A stretch of 64,000 nt of DNA from Pseudomonas lalkuanensis (GTDB lineage: Bacteria; Pseudomonadota; Gammaproteobacteria; Pseudomonadales; Pseudomonadaceae), in the NCBI RefSeq assembly GCF_008807375.1, contig NZ_CP043311.1:5498001-5562000 (forward strand), read 5' to 3'. Shown piece by piece: positions 19,333 to 29,257 of the stretch. Under the pieces are notes generated by a model. The model worked only from the letters and a program-made list of their open reading frames with translations, was not told the DNA's origin and did not search any database. A program made the position numbers and the translations under genes. The first letter of the stretch is position 1. The number at the start of each line of letters is the position of its first letter.

Positions 19333-20847
19333 GTGAACCGGCCCACGCCTGTCAAACCCGACAATTTCTTCCTGCTGATCTTCCATGCCCTGCGCCAGCG
19401 GCGTGTACCGATCGCCTTGCGCATCGCCAGCCACAGCCTGCTGCTCGTAGCCCTGGCGCTGGTGATCTACGCCTGGGTCATGGGCATGCAGTTCAAGCAG
19501 GCCATGCAGCAGCAGGCCGACGCCCTGGGCCAGAGCCTGACCGCGCAGACCGCCGCGTCAGCCACCGAGTTGCTGGTGTCCAACGACATCCTCAGCCTCA
19601 ACGTGCTGCTCAACAACCTCGTGAAGAACCCGCTGGTGGCCCACGCGGCCATCTACAGCGTGGACAACCGCATCCTTGCCGAAGCCGGTTCGCGGCCCAA
19701 GCAGGGGCTGCTGGGCGAGGCCGAAGGCCTGTATTCAACGCCCATCACCTTCCAGGAAGTGATCGCCGGCCACCTGCGCCTGAGTCTGGATATGGAGCAA
19801 TTCCAGCAGCCCATGACCATCAGCCTGCAGAGCATGGGGCTGCTCAGCCTGATCCTGCTGGCCCTTACCCTGTCCCTGAGCCTGCGCCTGGGCCGGCACA
19901 TCTCCACGCCCCTGCTGCAACTGCGGGTCTGGCTGCGCGACCCGGACGATCCCGCGCCCGGCGCCGGCCGCCAGGACGAAATCGGCGACCTGGCCCGCCA
20001 ACTCCAGGCGCGCCTGGTACCGGAAAAGCCGGAACCCGAGCCTGAGCTCGAGCCGATCCCGGAGCAGGACTACGCCGAGGCCGACGAGGACTATATCGAG
20101 GACGAGCAGGACGATCCGGATCATTTCGAGGTCCGCGACCTGCGCGACGAGAGCTTCGACGGCGAAGAAGAGTCGCCGAGCAAGCTGTTCACGCCAGATG
20201 ACGAAGACCCCTTCTCCGAACTGCGCGAGGAAATGGCCGAGGCCGAACCGGCCCCCGTTGCCCAGGAAGAACCGCAGAACAGTGCCGTGCTGGCCATCCA
20301 ACTGGGCGCCCAGGACCAGCTGCGCCGCCTGCCGCGTGCACGCCTGATGGACCTGCTGCAGCGCTACCGCGACTGCCTCGATCAGGCCGCCCGCCTCTAC
20401 CACGGCCAGCTGCTGACCCTGAACGACGGCAGCAGCCTGATGCTCTTCCACAGCAAGGACAGCGACGAGGACTACCTGACCCACGCGATCTGCTGTGGCG
20501 AGCTGATGCGCGCCCTGGGGCACGCCCTGCAGATCGAAGTCGCCGACAGCGGCATCACCCTGCAGCTGCAGCTCGGCCTGACCCTCGGCGAAGACCTCTC
20601 CGCCCTCAGCCAGGGCGACCTGCTGCTCAACGACAGCACCCAGAGCGCCCTGGCCCTGAGCCAGCACAGCCGCAACCTGCTGCTGGTGGAGCGCGCCATC
20701 GCCGAGGACGATCTGGTTCGTCAGCGTGCGCGCATCCGCGCCATCACCAGCCCGGAAGGCGCCTGCTGCGTCGAACGCCTGCTGGAGCCCTATCCTTCGC
20801 TGCTGGAACGCCAACTGTCGCGGATGCATGAAGCTCGCGCACATTGA
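19333..20847 (+). CDS. AhpA/YtjB-family membrane protein with acidic linker and cyclase-like C-terminal domain
   Basis: 504 residues from a GTG codon. An N-terminal membrane segment (HSLLLVALALVIYAWVMGMQF, about 33-55) is followed by a periplasmic region, a second membrane segment (SMGLLSLILLALTLSLSLRLG, about 165-188) and a HAMP-like stretch (RHISTPLLQLRVWLRD). A very acidic linker (about 235-315) leads to a C-terminal domain (about 317-500). There LNDGSSLMLFHSKD followed by LQLQLGLTLGED resembles a degenerate class III nucleotide-cyclase fold (inference). The gene is divergent from serB, like ytjB/smp in E. coli. Molecular function unknown. Confidence 0.72.
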   Translation: MNRPTPVKPDNFFLLIFHALRQRRVPIALRIASHSLLLVALALVIYAWVMGMQFKQAMQQQADALGQSLTAQTAASATELLVSNDILSLNVLLNNLVKNPLVAHAAIYSVDNRILAEAGSRPKQGLLGEAEGLYSTPITFQEVIAGHLRLSLDMEQFQQPMTISLQSMGLLSLILLALTLSLSLRLGRHISTPLLQLRVWLRDPDDPAPGAGRQDEIGDLARQLQARLVPEKPEPEPELEPIPEQDYAEADEDYIEDEQDDPDHFEVRDLRDESFDGEEESPSKLFTPDDEDPFSELREEMAEAEPAPVAQEEPQNSAVLAIQLGAQDQLRRLPRARLMDLLQRYRDCLDQAARLYHGQLLTLNDGSSLMLFHSKDSDEDYLTHAICCGELMRALGHALQIEVADSGITLQLQLGLTLGEDLSALSQGDLLLNDSTQSALALSQHSRNLLLVERAIAEDDLVRQRARIRAITSPEGACCVERLLEPYPSLLERQLSRMHEARAH

Positions 20848-20861
20848 ATGCGAAAATAATG

Positions 20862-20887
20862 AAAAAGCCCGCAGATGCGGGCTTTTT
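20862..20887 (+). terminator. Intrinsic terminator
   Basis: GCCCGC, AGAT loop, GCGGGC, followed by TTTTT, starting 15 bases after the stop codon of the AhpA/YtjB-like gene. Confidence 0.9.
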
Positions 20888-20908
20888 CATTCCACCGACA
20901 CTTTCCGT

Positions 20909-20926
20909 GAGCGAATTCATTCGCGA
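20909..20926. repeat. REP-like half palindrome
   Basis: GAGCGAATTCATTCGCGA, the same unit as the copy at 36522-36540 (there inverted) and half of the palindrome at 40423-40460. It lies in the 257-base gap 20848-21104, which holds two terminators and no gene I can support. Confidence 0.6.
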
Positions 20927-21064
20927 AGGACAGCGAAGCTGCCACCAGTGACCTCACAGTAGCCCTGCGGGCCGCATCGCGAATGTTTCGCTACAGCCAT
21001 CGTCGGGCCGCGCTGCGCTTGGCACCACCCGACGAAACAAGGGAATGCCTGGCGAACGAACATG

Positions 21065-21086
21065 AAAAAGCCCGCATCAAGCGGGC
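21065..21086 (-). terminator. Intrinsic terminator of the pqiC-type gene
   Basis: Read on the minus strand: GCCCGC, TTGAT loop, GCGGGC, then TTTTT. It lies 19 bases beyond the stop codon at 21105. Confidence 0.88.
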
Positions 21087-21104
21087 TTCTTCACAATCCA
21101 GCGA

Positions 21105-21815
21105 TCAGAAGCGGAAGACTTCCACATCGGTTCGTACTGGCGCCGCCATCGGGATCTTCGGCGGCTGCGGCTCCTTGGCCTTGGCCGGCTGGTTTGCAGC
21201 GGCCGGCTTGCGCGGCGCCTCGACGGCAACCGGCTGACCTTCCAGGGGCTTCACGGCAGCAGCCAGCTGTTCGGCCAGTTGCTGCAGCAGCTTGCTCTGG
21301 GCCCGCACCTGATCGGCGGCAGTTCCGGCGTGGGGCTCCTCAAGGCGCACCAGGCGGCTGTCACGCAGCTGACCGGCACGATCCAGCAGGCGCCATTGCG
21401 CCTCCAGCACGGCCGGGCGCTGGGGGCCGGAGTCGAGGCGACTGATGGTCAGCAGCACCTGTACTTCCGGGGTGAAGCCGGGATTGCCCGGGGCCAGCAC
21501 CAGGCGTTGGCTATCCAGGCGCCAGGACAGCTGGCGCAGGAGAACCTGGTCGATATCCGCCGCCAGGCTGCCGGCCCAGCGGCCGTCCGGGGCAGCGGTC
21601 AGGCTGCCGTCGGCCTGGCGTTGCAGAAGGGTTTCACGCTGAAGGTAGTCGGCCACGGTGACCGGGCCGAGCAGTACTTGCATCCCAGCCTTCTTTGACG
21701 GCACCTCCGGGGTGCCCGCATCCAGCTGAAACATGGGAATCGGTGGGCTATGTACACAACCGGCCAGGCCCAGGAGGCTCGCCAGCATCAAAGCCAGGGG
21801 AAAACGCACGCTCAT
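21105..21815 (-). CDS. PqiC/YmbA-family outer-membrane lipoprotein
   Basis: 236 residues. MSVRFPLALMLASLLGLAGC is a lipoprotein signal peptide with lipobox LAGC and Cys20. The mature part resembles the ABC-transport auxiliary (DUF330) family: the QVLLGPVTVADYLQRETLLQRQADGSL segment and SLAADIDQVLLRQLS. The C-terminal tail is Lys/Pro/Ala-rich. PqiC lipoproteins assist MCE-type lipid transport, yet no pqiA or pqiB is nearby, so this is a stand-alone copy. An ATG eight codons upstream (21839) is an alternative start. Confidence 0.75.
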   Translation of the reverse strand: MSVRFPLALMLASLLGLAGCVHSPPIPMFQLDAGTPEVPSKKAGMQVLLGPVTVADYLQRETLLQRQADGSLTAAPDGRWAGSLAADIDQVLLRQLSWRLDSQRLVLAPGNPGFTPEVQVLLTISRLDSGPQRPAVLEAQWRLLDRAGQLRDSRLVRLEEPHAGTAADQVRAQSKLLQQLAEQLAAAVKPLEGQPVAVEAPRKPAAANQPAKAKEPQPPKIPMAAPVRTDVEVFRF

Positions 21816-21958
21816 CAATCTCACCCACGGCCGCCTCATGGGCAGCCTGCAGTCGAATTCATTCGTCCTTGCCATCATCAGGGAACGGCAAGGGGACATA
21901 TCATCCGTCAATGTGACGCAGGACTCCATAGCCCCACGTCAATTCGCCGCCGCCAGCA

Positions 21959-24217
21959 TCAGGAGAGCGGTTCCACCTGCAACGCGTCAACTCGCTGGAA
22001 GCCGCGTGGCAGCTTGTTCCCACGGCGTCCGCGCTCACCCTTGTAGTGCTCCAGGTCATCCGCCTTGAGCGACAGGGTGCGCTTGCCAGCCTGCAGGACG
22101 AGGGTTGCACCGGCCGGTAGAACCGCCAGATCAGTGAGGTACTCCTCACGACTGGCAACGCGATCACCGGGAATACCGATGATCTTGTTGCCCTTGCCCT
22201 TGGCCAACTGCGGCAGGTCGGCGACCTTGAACAGCAGCAAGCGGCCCTCGGTGGTCACCGCCGCCAGCCAGTCGTCCTCGACGCTCTGCACCAGGCGCGG
22301 CGGCACCACCTTGGCGCCGGTCGGCAGGCTGAGGAGCGTCTTGCCGGCCTTGTTCTTGGCCTGCAGGTCGGCGCCCTTGACCACGAAGCCGTAACCGGCG
22401 TCCGAGGCGATGACATAGGTGGCGTCATCCTCGGGGAGCAGCACGCAGTCGAAATTGGCCCCCGGCGGCGGCGTCAGCCGGCCGGTGAGCGGCTCGCCCT
22501 GGCCACGAGCCGATGGCAGCGAGTGCGCCGCCAGCGAATAGCTGCGGCCGGTGGAGTCGATGAACACCGCATATTGATTCGAACGGCCCGGCGCCGCCGC
22601 CTTGAAGCCGTCGCCGGCCTTGTAGGAGAGGCCAGTAGCGTCGATATCGTGGCCCTTGGCGCAACGCACCCAGCCCTTCTCGGACAGCACCACGGTAACC
22701 GGCTCGGTGGGCATCAGCTCGGTTTCCGACAGGGCACGGGCCTCGGCGCGGGCGACGATGGGGGAGCGACGGTCGTCGCCGTAGGTTTCGGCGTCCTTGA
22801 TCAGCTCCTCGCGCACCAGCTTCTTCAGCTTGGTGTCGCTGCCCAGTAGCGCCTGCAGTTTCTTCTGCTCCTTCAGCAGCTCCTCCTGCTCGCCACGGAT
22901 CTTCATTTCTTCCAGGCGCGCCAGCTGGCGCAGCCGGGTGTCGAGGATGTAGTCGGCCTGGATCTCGGTGAGATCGAAGCGCTCCATCAGCACCTGCTTG
23001 GGCTGGTCCTCGGTACGGATGATGTGGATCACCTCATCCAGGTTGAGGAAGGCGATCAGCAAACCATCCAACAGATGCAGGCGCTTCTCCACCTTGTCCA
23101 GGCGGAACTGCAGGCGACGGCGCACGGTGCCGATGCGGTAGGTCAGCCACTCGCTGAGCAGGGTGCGCAGGTCCTTGACCTGGGGCTTGCCGTCCAGGCC
23201 GATGACGTTGGTGTTGACCCGGTAGCTGGACTCGAGGTCCGTGGTGGCGAACAGGTGCTGCATCAGTTCGTCGGCGTCCACACGGTTGGAGCGCGGAATG
23301 ATGACGATGCGGGTGGGGTTCTCGTGGTCCGACTCGTCGCGCAGGTCCGCCACCATCGGCAGCTTCTTGGCCTGCATCTGGCCGGCGATCTGCTCCAGCA
23401 CCTTGGAGCCGGACACCTGGTGCGGCAACGCGGTGACCACGATGTCACCATCTTCCACGCGGTACACGGCACGCATGCGCACCGAGCCACGGCCGGTTTC
23501 GTAGATCTTCACCAGCTCGGCGCGCGGGGTGATCACTTCCGCCTCGGTGGGGAAATCCGGGCCGAGGATATGTTCGCAAAGCTGCTCCACCGTCGCGCTC
23601 GGCTCGTCCAGCAGTCGCACGCAGGCGGCGGCCACTTCCCGCAGGTTGTGCGGCGGAACGTCGGTGGCCATGCCCACGGCGATGCCGGTGGTGCCGTTGA
23701 GCAACAGGTTCGGCAGGCGCGCCGGCAGGGTTGCCGGCTCGTTCAGGGTGCCGTCGAAGTTCGGCACCCAATCCACGGTGCCCTGGCCCAGTTCGGACAG
23801 CAGGACTTCCGAGTAACGCGACAGGCGCGCCTCGGTGTAACGCATGGCGGCGAAGGACTTGGGATCGTCCGGCGCACCCCAGTTGCCCTGGCCGTCCACC
23901 AGCGTGTAGCGGTAGCTGAAGGGCTGGGCCATCAGCACCATGGCTTCATAGCAAGCGGAGTCGCCGTGCGGGTGGAACTTGCCGAGCACGTCGCCGACGG
24001 TACGCGCCGACTTCTTGTGCTTGGCGTCGGCATCCAGGCCCAGTTCGCTCATGGCATAGACGATACGGCGCTGTACGGGCTTCAGGCCGTCGCCGATGTG
24101 CGGCAGGGCACGGTCCATGATCACGTACATGGAATAGTTGAGGTAGGCCTGTTCGGTGAAATCGGCCAGGGAGCGGCGCTCAACGCCTTCCAGGCTCAGA
24201 TCGAGGGATTCGCTCAT
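21959..24217 (-). CDS. parC: DNA topoisomerase IV subunit A ParC
   Basis: The breakage-reunion subunit that separates daughter chromosomes. The 752-residue protein has the GyrA-type winged-helix domain with [11 protein letters not shown], catalytic Tyr127, and a C-terminal beta-pinwheel. The quinolone-determining region [13 protein letters not shown] carries Ser87 and Glu91, the wild-type, fluoroquinolone-susceptible residues. It sits seven bases upstream of the retropepsin-like gene's stop in a minus-strand group that also contains parE. Confidence 0.97.
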   Translation of the reverse strand: MSESLDLSLEGVERRSLADFTEQAYLNYSMYVIMDRALPHIGDGLKPVQRRIVYAMSELGLDADAKHKKSARTVGDVLGKFHPHGDSACYEAMVLMAQPFSYRYTLVDGQGNWGAPDDPKSFAAMRYTEARLSRYSEVLLSELGQGTVDWVPNFDGTLNEPATLPARLPNLLLNGTTGIAVGMATDVPPHNLREVAAACVRLLDEPSATVEQLCEHILGPDFPTEAEVITPRAELVKIYETGRGSVRMRAVYRVEDGDIVVTALPHQVSGSKVLEQIAGQMQAKKLPMVADLRDESDHENPTRIVIIPRSNRVDADELMQHLFATTDLESSYRVNTNVIGLDGKPQVKDLRTLLSEWLTYRIGTVRRRLQFRLDKVEKRLHLLDGLLIAFLNLDEVIHIIRTEDQPKQVLMERFDLTEIQADYILDTRLRQLARLEEMKIRGEQEELLKEQKKLQALLGSDTKLKKLVREELIKDAETYGDDRRSPIVARAEARALSETELMPTEPVTVVLSEKGWVRCAKGHDIDATGLSYKAGDGFKAAAPGRSNQYAVFIDSTGRSYSLAAHSLPSARGQGEPLTGRLTPPPGANFDCVLLPEDDATYVIASDAGYGFVVKGADLQAKNKAGKTLLSLPTGAKVVPPRLVQSVEDDWLAAVTTEGRLLLFKVADLPQLAKGKGNKIIGIPGDRVASREEYLTDLAVLPAGATLVLQAGKRTLSLKADDLEHYKGERGRRGNKLPRGFQRVDALQVEPLS

Positions 24218-24224
24218 GCGTGCC

Positions 24225-24749
24225 TCACGGAGAAGTGACTTGGCGCAGCACCAGGGTGCCGTCGCGCTGGGTGAATTCGAGTTGTTTCAGGGCGCTCATG
24301 CCAAGCAGCACCTCTTCGCCATCCATGCCCGGCACTATGATCGCCGGCACCTGGGTCAGGCGTATGTCACCCAGCCGCAGATCCTGCAGCTGGGTGCGGT
24401 GGCCGGTGACGCGGCCGTTGGCAGTACTCAGGGTGACCGAGGCGCCGGGCACCAGGCCAAGGCGCTCGGCGACCCGTGCCGGCACCGCCACCTGGGTGGC
24501 GCCGGTGTCGAGCAGAAAGGTCACGGCCTGGCCGTCGATGCGACCATCCAGCAGGTAATGCCCCTGGCGACTGCTGGCCAGGCGCACTTCGACATAGCCG
24601 TCGCCGTGCACCGACTCGGGCGCGCGATTGGGATTGTGCTGGCGGTCCTCCCAGACGCCGAAGTAACGCGTGGCCAGGATCAGGCCGATGCCCCAGGTGA
24701 GCACCAGCATGACCCTTCCCGCGCGCTTGCCAGGCGACTGCGTGGTCAT
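24225..24749 (-). CDS. Retropepsin-like aspartic protease, membrane-anchored (TIGR02281 type)
   Basis: 174 residues. One N-terminal membrane helix ([21 protein letters not shown], about 14-34) is followed by a single retroviral-type aspartyl protease domain: [15 protein letters not shown] (catalytic Asp in DTG), GRVTGHRT and [13 protein letters not shown]. As one domain holds one DTG, activity would need a dimer. The ATG overlaps the stop of the upstream phytase-like gene (ATGA). The substrate is unknown. Confidence 0.85.
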   Translation of the reverse strand: MTTQSPGKRAGRVMLVLTWGIGLILATRYFGVWEDRQHNPNRAPESVHGDGYVEVRLASSRQGHYLLDGRIDGQAVTFLLDTGATQVAVPARVAERLGLVPGASVTLSTANGRVTGHRTQLQDLRLGDIRLTQVPAIIVPGMDGEEVLLGMSALKQLEFTQRDGTLVLRQVTSP

Positions 24750-25729
24750 TTCGCGCCCCAGCCGCCTTCCGGCGCGGTGAAGCGCCAGACGATGGGCCGC
24801 CGCTCGCCATCGGCGCGAGCCTTGCCGCCGTTGTCGAGGCCTACCCAGGCCCCTTCGGCGTCCACCCACAAGGCCTCGGCCACGCCGAAAGGCACGCCGT
24901 AGCGACGGGTATCGGCCAGGGCTTCCTCGGCGAAGGACCAGCAGCGCTCCACTTCGCCGCTGCTCGGCTTGCGCCGGCAGATCTGGTGCGCCAAACGCTC
25001 CAGGGTGAAGAGTTTTTCCTCGAAGAAGGCGACATCGGAGAAGTCGCGCGGCATCTGCTGCTCGCTGCCGATGGGGGCCGGCGGCGGTTCGGTGCCGGCT
25101 TCGCTGAAGATCACGCAACCGCCGGTGCAGCGCCAGATGGATTGCTGCTTGTGCACCACCATCAGGCCCCGGCGCTCACGCTCGGCGGCAAGCCACAGGC
25201 GTTCGCCCTTGGGGTCGACGGCGATGCCCTCGAGCAGGGCGTTGAAATGCAGTAGCATGCCGCTGGCGCGGGCCTGGCGGATCAGGTTGTCCGGCAGCAG
25301 CAGCCAGTTGGGGTCACCGGCCACCGGCAGCTGCAGCACCGCCGCATTGGCCTCGCTGACCAGATAGCGATTTCCGGCCTCATCACAGCTGATGCCTTCG
25401 AAATCCTGGTCGTTTCCCCGCAACATGCTGATGGCCCAGGAGCGCGCACGGACACCCCAGGGCAGGCTGCTCGGCGGTGGCGGCGGCGCATGGAACACCT
25501 CGGCCTCCGCCTGGAGCACGCCTCCGATGGGCTTGAGCCGGTACAGCTGGTTATCCACCCGGTCGGACACCGCCAGCAGGTCCTCCCCACAGCGGGCCAG
25601 CCCGGAGAGGTTGCCCTGATGCATCCCGTCCACCGGGTACTCCGCGGCCAGACGCAACTGCTCGGGGTCGTCGGCGGCCCAGAGCGGCGCACAGAACAGG
25701 GCAGCGAGGAGAATGAGCGCTCCCCTCAC
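24746..25729 (-). CDS. Secreted beta-propeller protein, phytase-like / SdiA-regulated type
   Basis: 327 residues from a GTG that overlaps the parE stop (GTGA). VRGALILLAALFCAPLWA is a Sec signal peptide. The mature chain shows propeller-type repeats: GNLSGLARCGEDLLAVSDR, DFEGISCDEAGNRYLVSE, LLEGIAVDPKGERLWLAAER and ALWVDAEGAWVGLDN, like the esterase-like phytase (DUF4394/SdiA-regulated) group. No enzyme activity can be assigned. Its place between parE and the protease gene is probably an old operon arrangement. Confidence 0.72.
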   Translation of the reverse strand: MRGALILLAALFCAPLWAADDPEQLRLAAEYPVDGMHQGNLSGLARCGEDLLAVSDRVDNQLYRLKPIGGVLQAEAEVFHAPPPPPSSLPWGVRARSWAISMLRGNDQDFEGISCDEAGNRYLVSEANAAVLQLPVAGDPNWLLLPDNLIRQARASGMLLHFNALLEGIAVDPKGERLWLAAERERRGLMVVHKQQSIWRCTGGCVIFSEAGTEPPPAPIGSEQQMPRDFSDVAFFEEKLFTLERLAHQICRRKPSSGEVERCWSFAEEALADTRRYGVPFGVAEALWVDAEGAWVGLDNGGKARADGERRPIVWRFTAPEGGWGAK

Positions 25730-27615
25730 ACCATGACCTCGGCCAGGTTGCCCTTGGACTCCAGCCAGGACTTGCGGTCGCCGGCGCGCTTCTTCGCCAG
25801 CAGCATGTCCATGATTTCCACCGTGCCGTCGGCTTCTTCCAGCGTCAGCTGGACCAGACGGCGGGTGTTCGGATCCATCGTGGTTTCGCGCAGCTGTGGC
25901 GGGTTCATCTCGCCCAGCCCCTTGAATCGGGTGACCTGGGGCTTGCCACGCTTCTTCTCGGCCACCAGGCGGTCGAGGATGCCATCGCGCTCGGCTTCGT
26001 CCAGGGCGTAGAAAATTTCCTTGCCCAGGTCGATGCGATACAGCGGCGGCATGGCGACGTAAACGTGCCCGGCTTCCACCAGGGAGCGGAAGTGGCGGAC
26101 GAACAGCGCGCACAGCAGGGTCGCGATGTGCAGGCCGTCGGAGTCGGCGTCGGCCAGGATGCAGATCTTGCCGTAGCGCAGCTGGGAAATGTCCGCAGCA
26201 CCCGGGTCGACGCCGATGGCGACGGCGATGTCATGCACTTCCTGGGAGGCCAGCACTTCGCCGCCGTCCACTTCCCAGGTGTTCAGGATCTTGCCGCGAA
26301 GCGGCATGATCGCCTGGAACTCCTTGTCTCGCGCCTGCTTGGCGGAACCGCCAGCGGAGTCGCCCTCCACCAGGAACAGTTCCGAGCGCATCGGGTCCTG
26401 GCCCGCGCAATCGGCCAGCTTGCCGGGCAGCGCCGGGCCCTGGGTAATGCGCTTGCGCTCGACCTTCTTGCTCGCTTTCAGACGACGACCGGCGTTGCTG
26501 ATGGCCAGTTCGGCCAGCTGCATGCCCAGGTCCGGGTGAGCGTTGAGCCAGAGGCTGAAGGCGTCCTTGACCACGCCGGAAACGAATGCCGCCGCCTCGC
26601 GGGAGGACAGGCGCTCCTTGGTCTGACCGGAGAACTGCGGTTCCTGCAGTTTCATCGAGAGGACGAAGGCGATGCGCTCCCAGACGTCTTCCGGTGCCAG
26701 CTTGACGCCGCGCGGCAGCAGATTGCGGAACTCGCAGAACTCGCGCATGGCATCCAGCAGGCCCTGGCGAAGGCCGTTGACATGGGTGCCGCCCTGGGCG
26801 GTCGGGATCAGGTTGACGTAGCTTTCCTGGACGCTGTCGCCACCCTCTGGCAGCCAGAGCAGCGCCCAGTCCACTGCTTCCTTGTTGCCGGCGAGGCTGC
26901 CGCAGAAGGGCTCGCTCGGCAGGCGCTCGAACTCGCTGACGGCATCCACCAGGTAGGAACGCAGGCCGTCCTCGAAGTGCCACTCGACGCGCTCGCCGCT
27001 GGCCTTGTCCTCGAAGGTGACGGACAGCCCCGGGCAGAGCACGGCCTTGGCCTTGAGCACGTGCTTGAGGCGGCTGACGGAGAACTTGTGGGAGTCGAAA
27101 TACTTGGCGTCCGGCCAGAAATGCACGCTGGTGCCGGTGTTGCGCTTGCCGACGCCGCCGATGACTTCAAGTTCGCTGGCCTTGAAGCCGTCGGCGAAGG
27201 TCATCATGTATTCGCTGCCCTCGCGCTTGACCCGCACTTCGACGCGGGTGGAGAGGGCGTTCACCACCGAGATGCCCACCCCGTGGAGGCCGCCGGAGAA
27301 CTGGTAGTTCTTGTTGGAGAACTTGCCGCCGGCATGCAGCTTGGTGAGGATCAGCTCGACACCGGGCACCCCTTCCTCGGGGTGGATATCCACCGGCATG
27401 CCGCGACCGTCGTCGATGACCTGCAGCGAATTGTCCTCATGGAGGATCACCTGCACGCTGCGTGCGTGGCCTGCCAGGGCCTCGTCCACGCTGTTGTCGA
27501 TGACTTCCTGGGCCAGGTGGTTGGGTCGGGAGGTGTCGGTGTACATGCCCGGGCGCTTGCGCACCGGGTCGAGGCCGGAGAGGACTTCGATGGCATCCGC
27601 GTTGTAAGTAGCCAT
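25726..27615 (-). CDS. parE: DNA topoisomerase IV subunit B ParE
   Basis: ATPase subunit of topoisomerase IV. The 629-residue protein has GHKL motifs (EVIDNSVDEALAGHA, VIDDGRGMPVDIHPE, GGLHGVGISVVNALS), the transducer region with GTHVNGLRQGLL and the TOPRIM domain with LFLVEGDSAGGSAKQARDKEFQ and ILADADSDGLHIATLL. The AMPLRGKILN and GLGEMNPPQL regions are intact. Confidence 0.97.
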   Translation of the reverse strand: MATYNADAIEVLSGLDPVRKRPGMYTDTSRPNHLAQEVIDNSVDEALAGHARSVQVILHEDNSLQVIDDGRGMPVDIHPEEGVPGVELILTKLHAGGKFSNKNYQFSGGLHGVGISVVNALSTRVEVRVKREGSEYMMTFADGFKASELEVIGGVGKRNTGTSVHFWPDAKYFDSHKFSVSRLKHVLKAKAVLCPGLSVTFEDKASGERVEWHFEDGLRSYLVDAVSEFERLPSEPFCGSLAGNKEAVDWALLWLPEGGDSVQESYVNLIPTAQGGTHVNGLRQGLLDAMREFCEFRNLLPRGVKLAPEDVWERIAFVLSMKLQEPQFSGQTKERLSSREAAAFVSGVVKDAFSLWLNAHPDLGMQLAELAISNAGRRLKASKKVERKRITQGPALPGKLADCAGQDPMRSELFLVEGDSAGGSAKQARDKEFQAIMPLRGKILNTWEVDGGEVLASQEVHDIAVAIGVDPGAADISQLRYGKICILADADSDGLHIATLLCALFVRHFRSLVEAGHVYVAMPPLYRIDLGKEIFYALDEAERDGILDRLVAEKKRGKPQVTRFKGLGEMNPPQLRETTMDPNTRRLVQLTLEEADGTVEIMDMLLAKKRAGDRKSWLESKGNLAEVMV

Positions 27616-27629
27616 GGATTCCCTTTCAG

Positions 27630-28247
27630 TCAGAGGTCGGAAAAGTCGATGTCACGCCACAGCTGCGCGGAAAAGCCGGCAAAGGCCAGCAAGGCGGGCA
27701 GATGGGCGGGGAAGTTCTGGAAACCGTGGTCGCCGCCGGCCTCGATGCGCAGGGCGCAAGCGCGGTAGTAGCGCTCCGCCTGGCGGTAGTCGAGGGTCTC
27801 GTCGGCCGTCTGCAACCACACCTGGTAGCGGGCCGGGTCCCGTGGTGGCGGCACTTCCAGTTCGGCCAGCGCCATCACATGCTCCGCCGTCAGCTCCCAG
27901 GTTTCGTCGCTGTAGTAGTTCTTCTGTGGGCCGAGCCGGCCATCGAACAACCGGTGCGGGGCTACCGCGGGGTTGATCAGCACGGCCGAAAGACCGTGGC
28001 GCTCGGCCAGGTGGGTCGCATAGTAGCCGCCCAGGGAGCTGCCGACCAGCACCGGGCGCCCCAGCTCGAAGATGGCGTCCTCAAGCTGGCCGATGGCCAG
28101 GCGCGGATGATGGTGCAGGGCGGGAACCCGCAGGCGCTCGGCCAGCCCCAGGCGCTGCATGAGCGCGCCGAGCTGGCGCGCCTTGAGTGACGACGGCGAG
28201 CTGTTGAAACCGTGGATATAGAGAAGACTGGGTTGCGAGCTGGACAC
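27630..28247 (-). CDS. yqiA: YqiA-type alpha/beta-hydrolase esterase
   Basis: 205 residues. LLYIHGFNSSPSSLKARQL opens the fold; the nucleophile is in VGSSLGGYYAT (GxSxGG); QTADETLDY may provide the acid and GGDHGFQNF the His. E. coli YqiA cleaves short esters and lies in the same parE-yqiA-cpdA neighbourhood. Start: GTG at 28247 is preceded by AGGA with six-base spacing; another GTG at 28295 gives 16 more residues and is weaker. Confidence 0.85.
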   Translation of the reverse strand: MSSSQPSLLYIHGFNSSPSSLKARQLGALMQRLGLAERLRVPALHHHPRLAIGQLEDAIFELGRPVLVGSSLGGYYATHLAERHGLSAVLINPAVAPHRLFDGRLGPQKNYYSDETWELTAEHVMALAELEVPPPRDPARYQVWLQTADETLDYRQAERYYRACALRIEAGGDHGFQNFPAHLPALLAFAGFSAQLWRDIDFSDL

Positions 28248-28305
28248 GCGGCTTCCTGGCAGTTCAAGGGAAAGTTGTACTTCTTGCCGTGCCACGGCGC
28301 GAAGG

Positions 28306-29121
28306 TCAATAACCCTTGACGCTGTAATCCACTTCGAAGGCGATTCCGGTTACCCGCGAAACCCCGGTTTCAATGGCGCCGTCGCGCCCCAGGCGCAACC
28401 AGCGATAACCCGGTGCTTCGTTGCCCACGCAAAAATCCTCGCTGCCCGGCGCGAACTGCACGCAGGTGGACGGCGATGCCAGCAGACGGACGCCGTTGCG
28501 GAGCTGATCGAACTCCTGGTGGACGTGGCCCCATAGCAGGGCCCGCACCTGTGGATAACGGTCCAGCACGGCGAACAGGCTTTCGGGATTGCGTATGCCG
28601 ATCGGGTCCATCCAGGCGCAGCCGATGGAAACGGGATGGTGATGGAAGCTGACCAGAACATGGCGCTCGCCGGCGCCTTCCAGGGCTTGCTCCAGCAGCG
28701 CAAGTTGCTCGGCGGGGAAATGGCCGGGGACGGCGCCGGCGATGGTGGAATCCAACAGCACCACCCGCCAGTGAGGGAAATCGACTATGGGTTCCAGGGC
28801 CGATGTGCCGGCGCAGACATCGCGCATCACCGGGACTTCGTCATGGTTGCCGGGGAACCAGCGGGCGGGCGCGGGGATGTTCGCCACCAACTCGCGGAAA
28901 GTTTCGTAGGACTCGACCGAACCGTCCTGGGAAAGGTCGCCGGTAGCCAGCACCAGATCGATGCCCGACTGCTCCTGCAACACCTGGTCGATCACCCGGC
29001 GCAGGCTGTCACGGGTTTCCATGCCCAATAGCTTGCCGTCCGCCTCGGCGAACAGATGGCTGTCGGACAACTGCACCAGCAGCACCGACTCGTCAGCAGC
29101 GGGGAGGACTGGATTGGGCAA
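28306..29121 (-). CDS. cpdA: 3',5'-cyclic-AMP phosphodiesterase CpdA (TTG start)
   Basis: A metallophosphoesterase that hydrolyses cAMP and so limits Vfr/CRP signalling. 271 residues with the full motif set: QLSDSHLF, ATGDLSQDGS, FPGNHDEVP, SFHHHPVSIG and WGHVHQEFD. No ATG fits; the TTG at 29121 is preceded by AAGGAG with exactly six bases between, which decides the start. A longer open frame to 29289 runs upstream without a ribosome site. Confidence 0.92.
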   Translation of the reverse strand: MPNPVLPAADESVLLVQLSDSHLFAEADGKLLGMETRDSLRRVIDQVLQEQSGIDLVLATGDLSQDGSVESYETFRELVANIPAPARWFPGNHDEVPVMRDVCAGTSALEPIVDFPHWRVVLLDSTIAGAVPGHFPAEQLALLEQALEGAGERHVLVSFHHHPVSIGCAWMDPIGIRNPESLFAVLDRYPQVRALLWGHVHQEFDQLRNGVRLLASPSTCVQFAPGSEDFCVGNEAPGYRWLRLGRDGAIETGVSRVTGIAFEVDYSVKGY

Positions 29122-29257
29122 GGCCTTCTCCTTGGGCAAGGTGTTCCGATTATGGTTGCTGCGCGCGCAACGGGTAAACCCGCGAAGCGGGAATGGTTCA
29201 CAGTTAAGGGTTGCTGATCGCGCCGGGCCGACCAGTCGCAGGTCGTTGAAAGCGGAA

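Noticed and set aside
24750..26113. N-terminal extension of the phytase-like protein into parE
   Set aside because: A GTG overlapping the parE stop begins directly at a signal peptide, so the extension is out-of-frame parE sequence.
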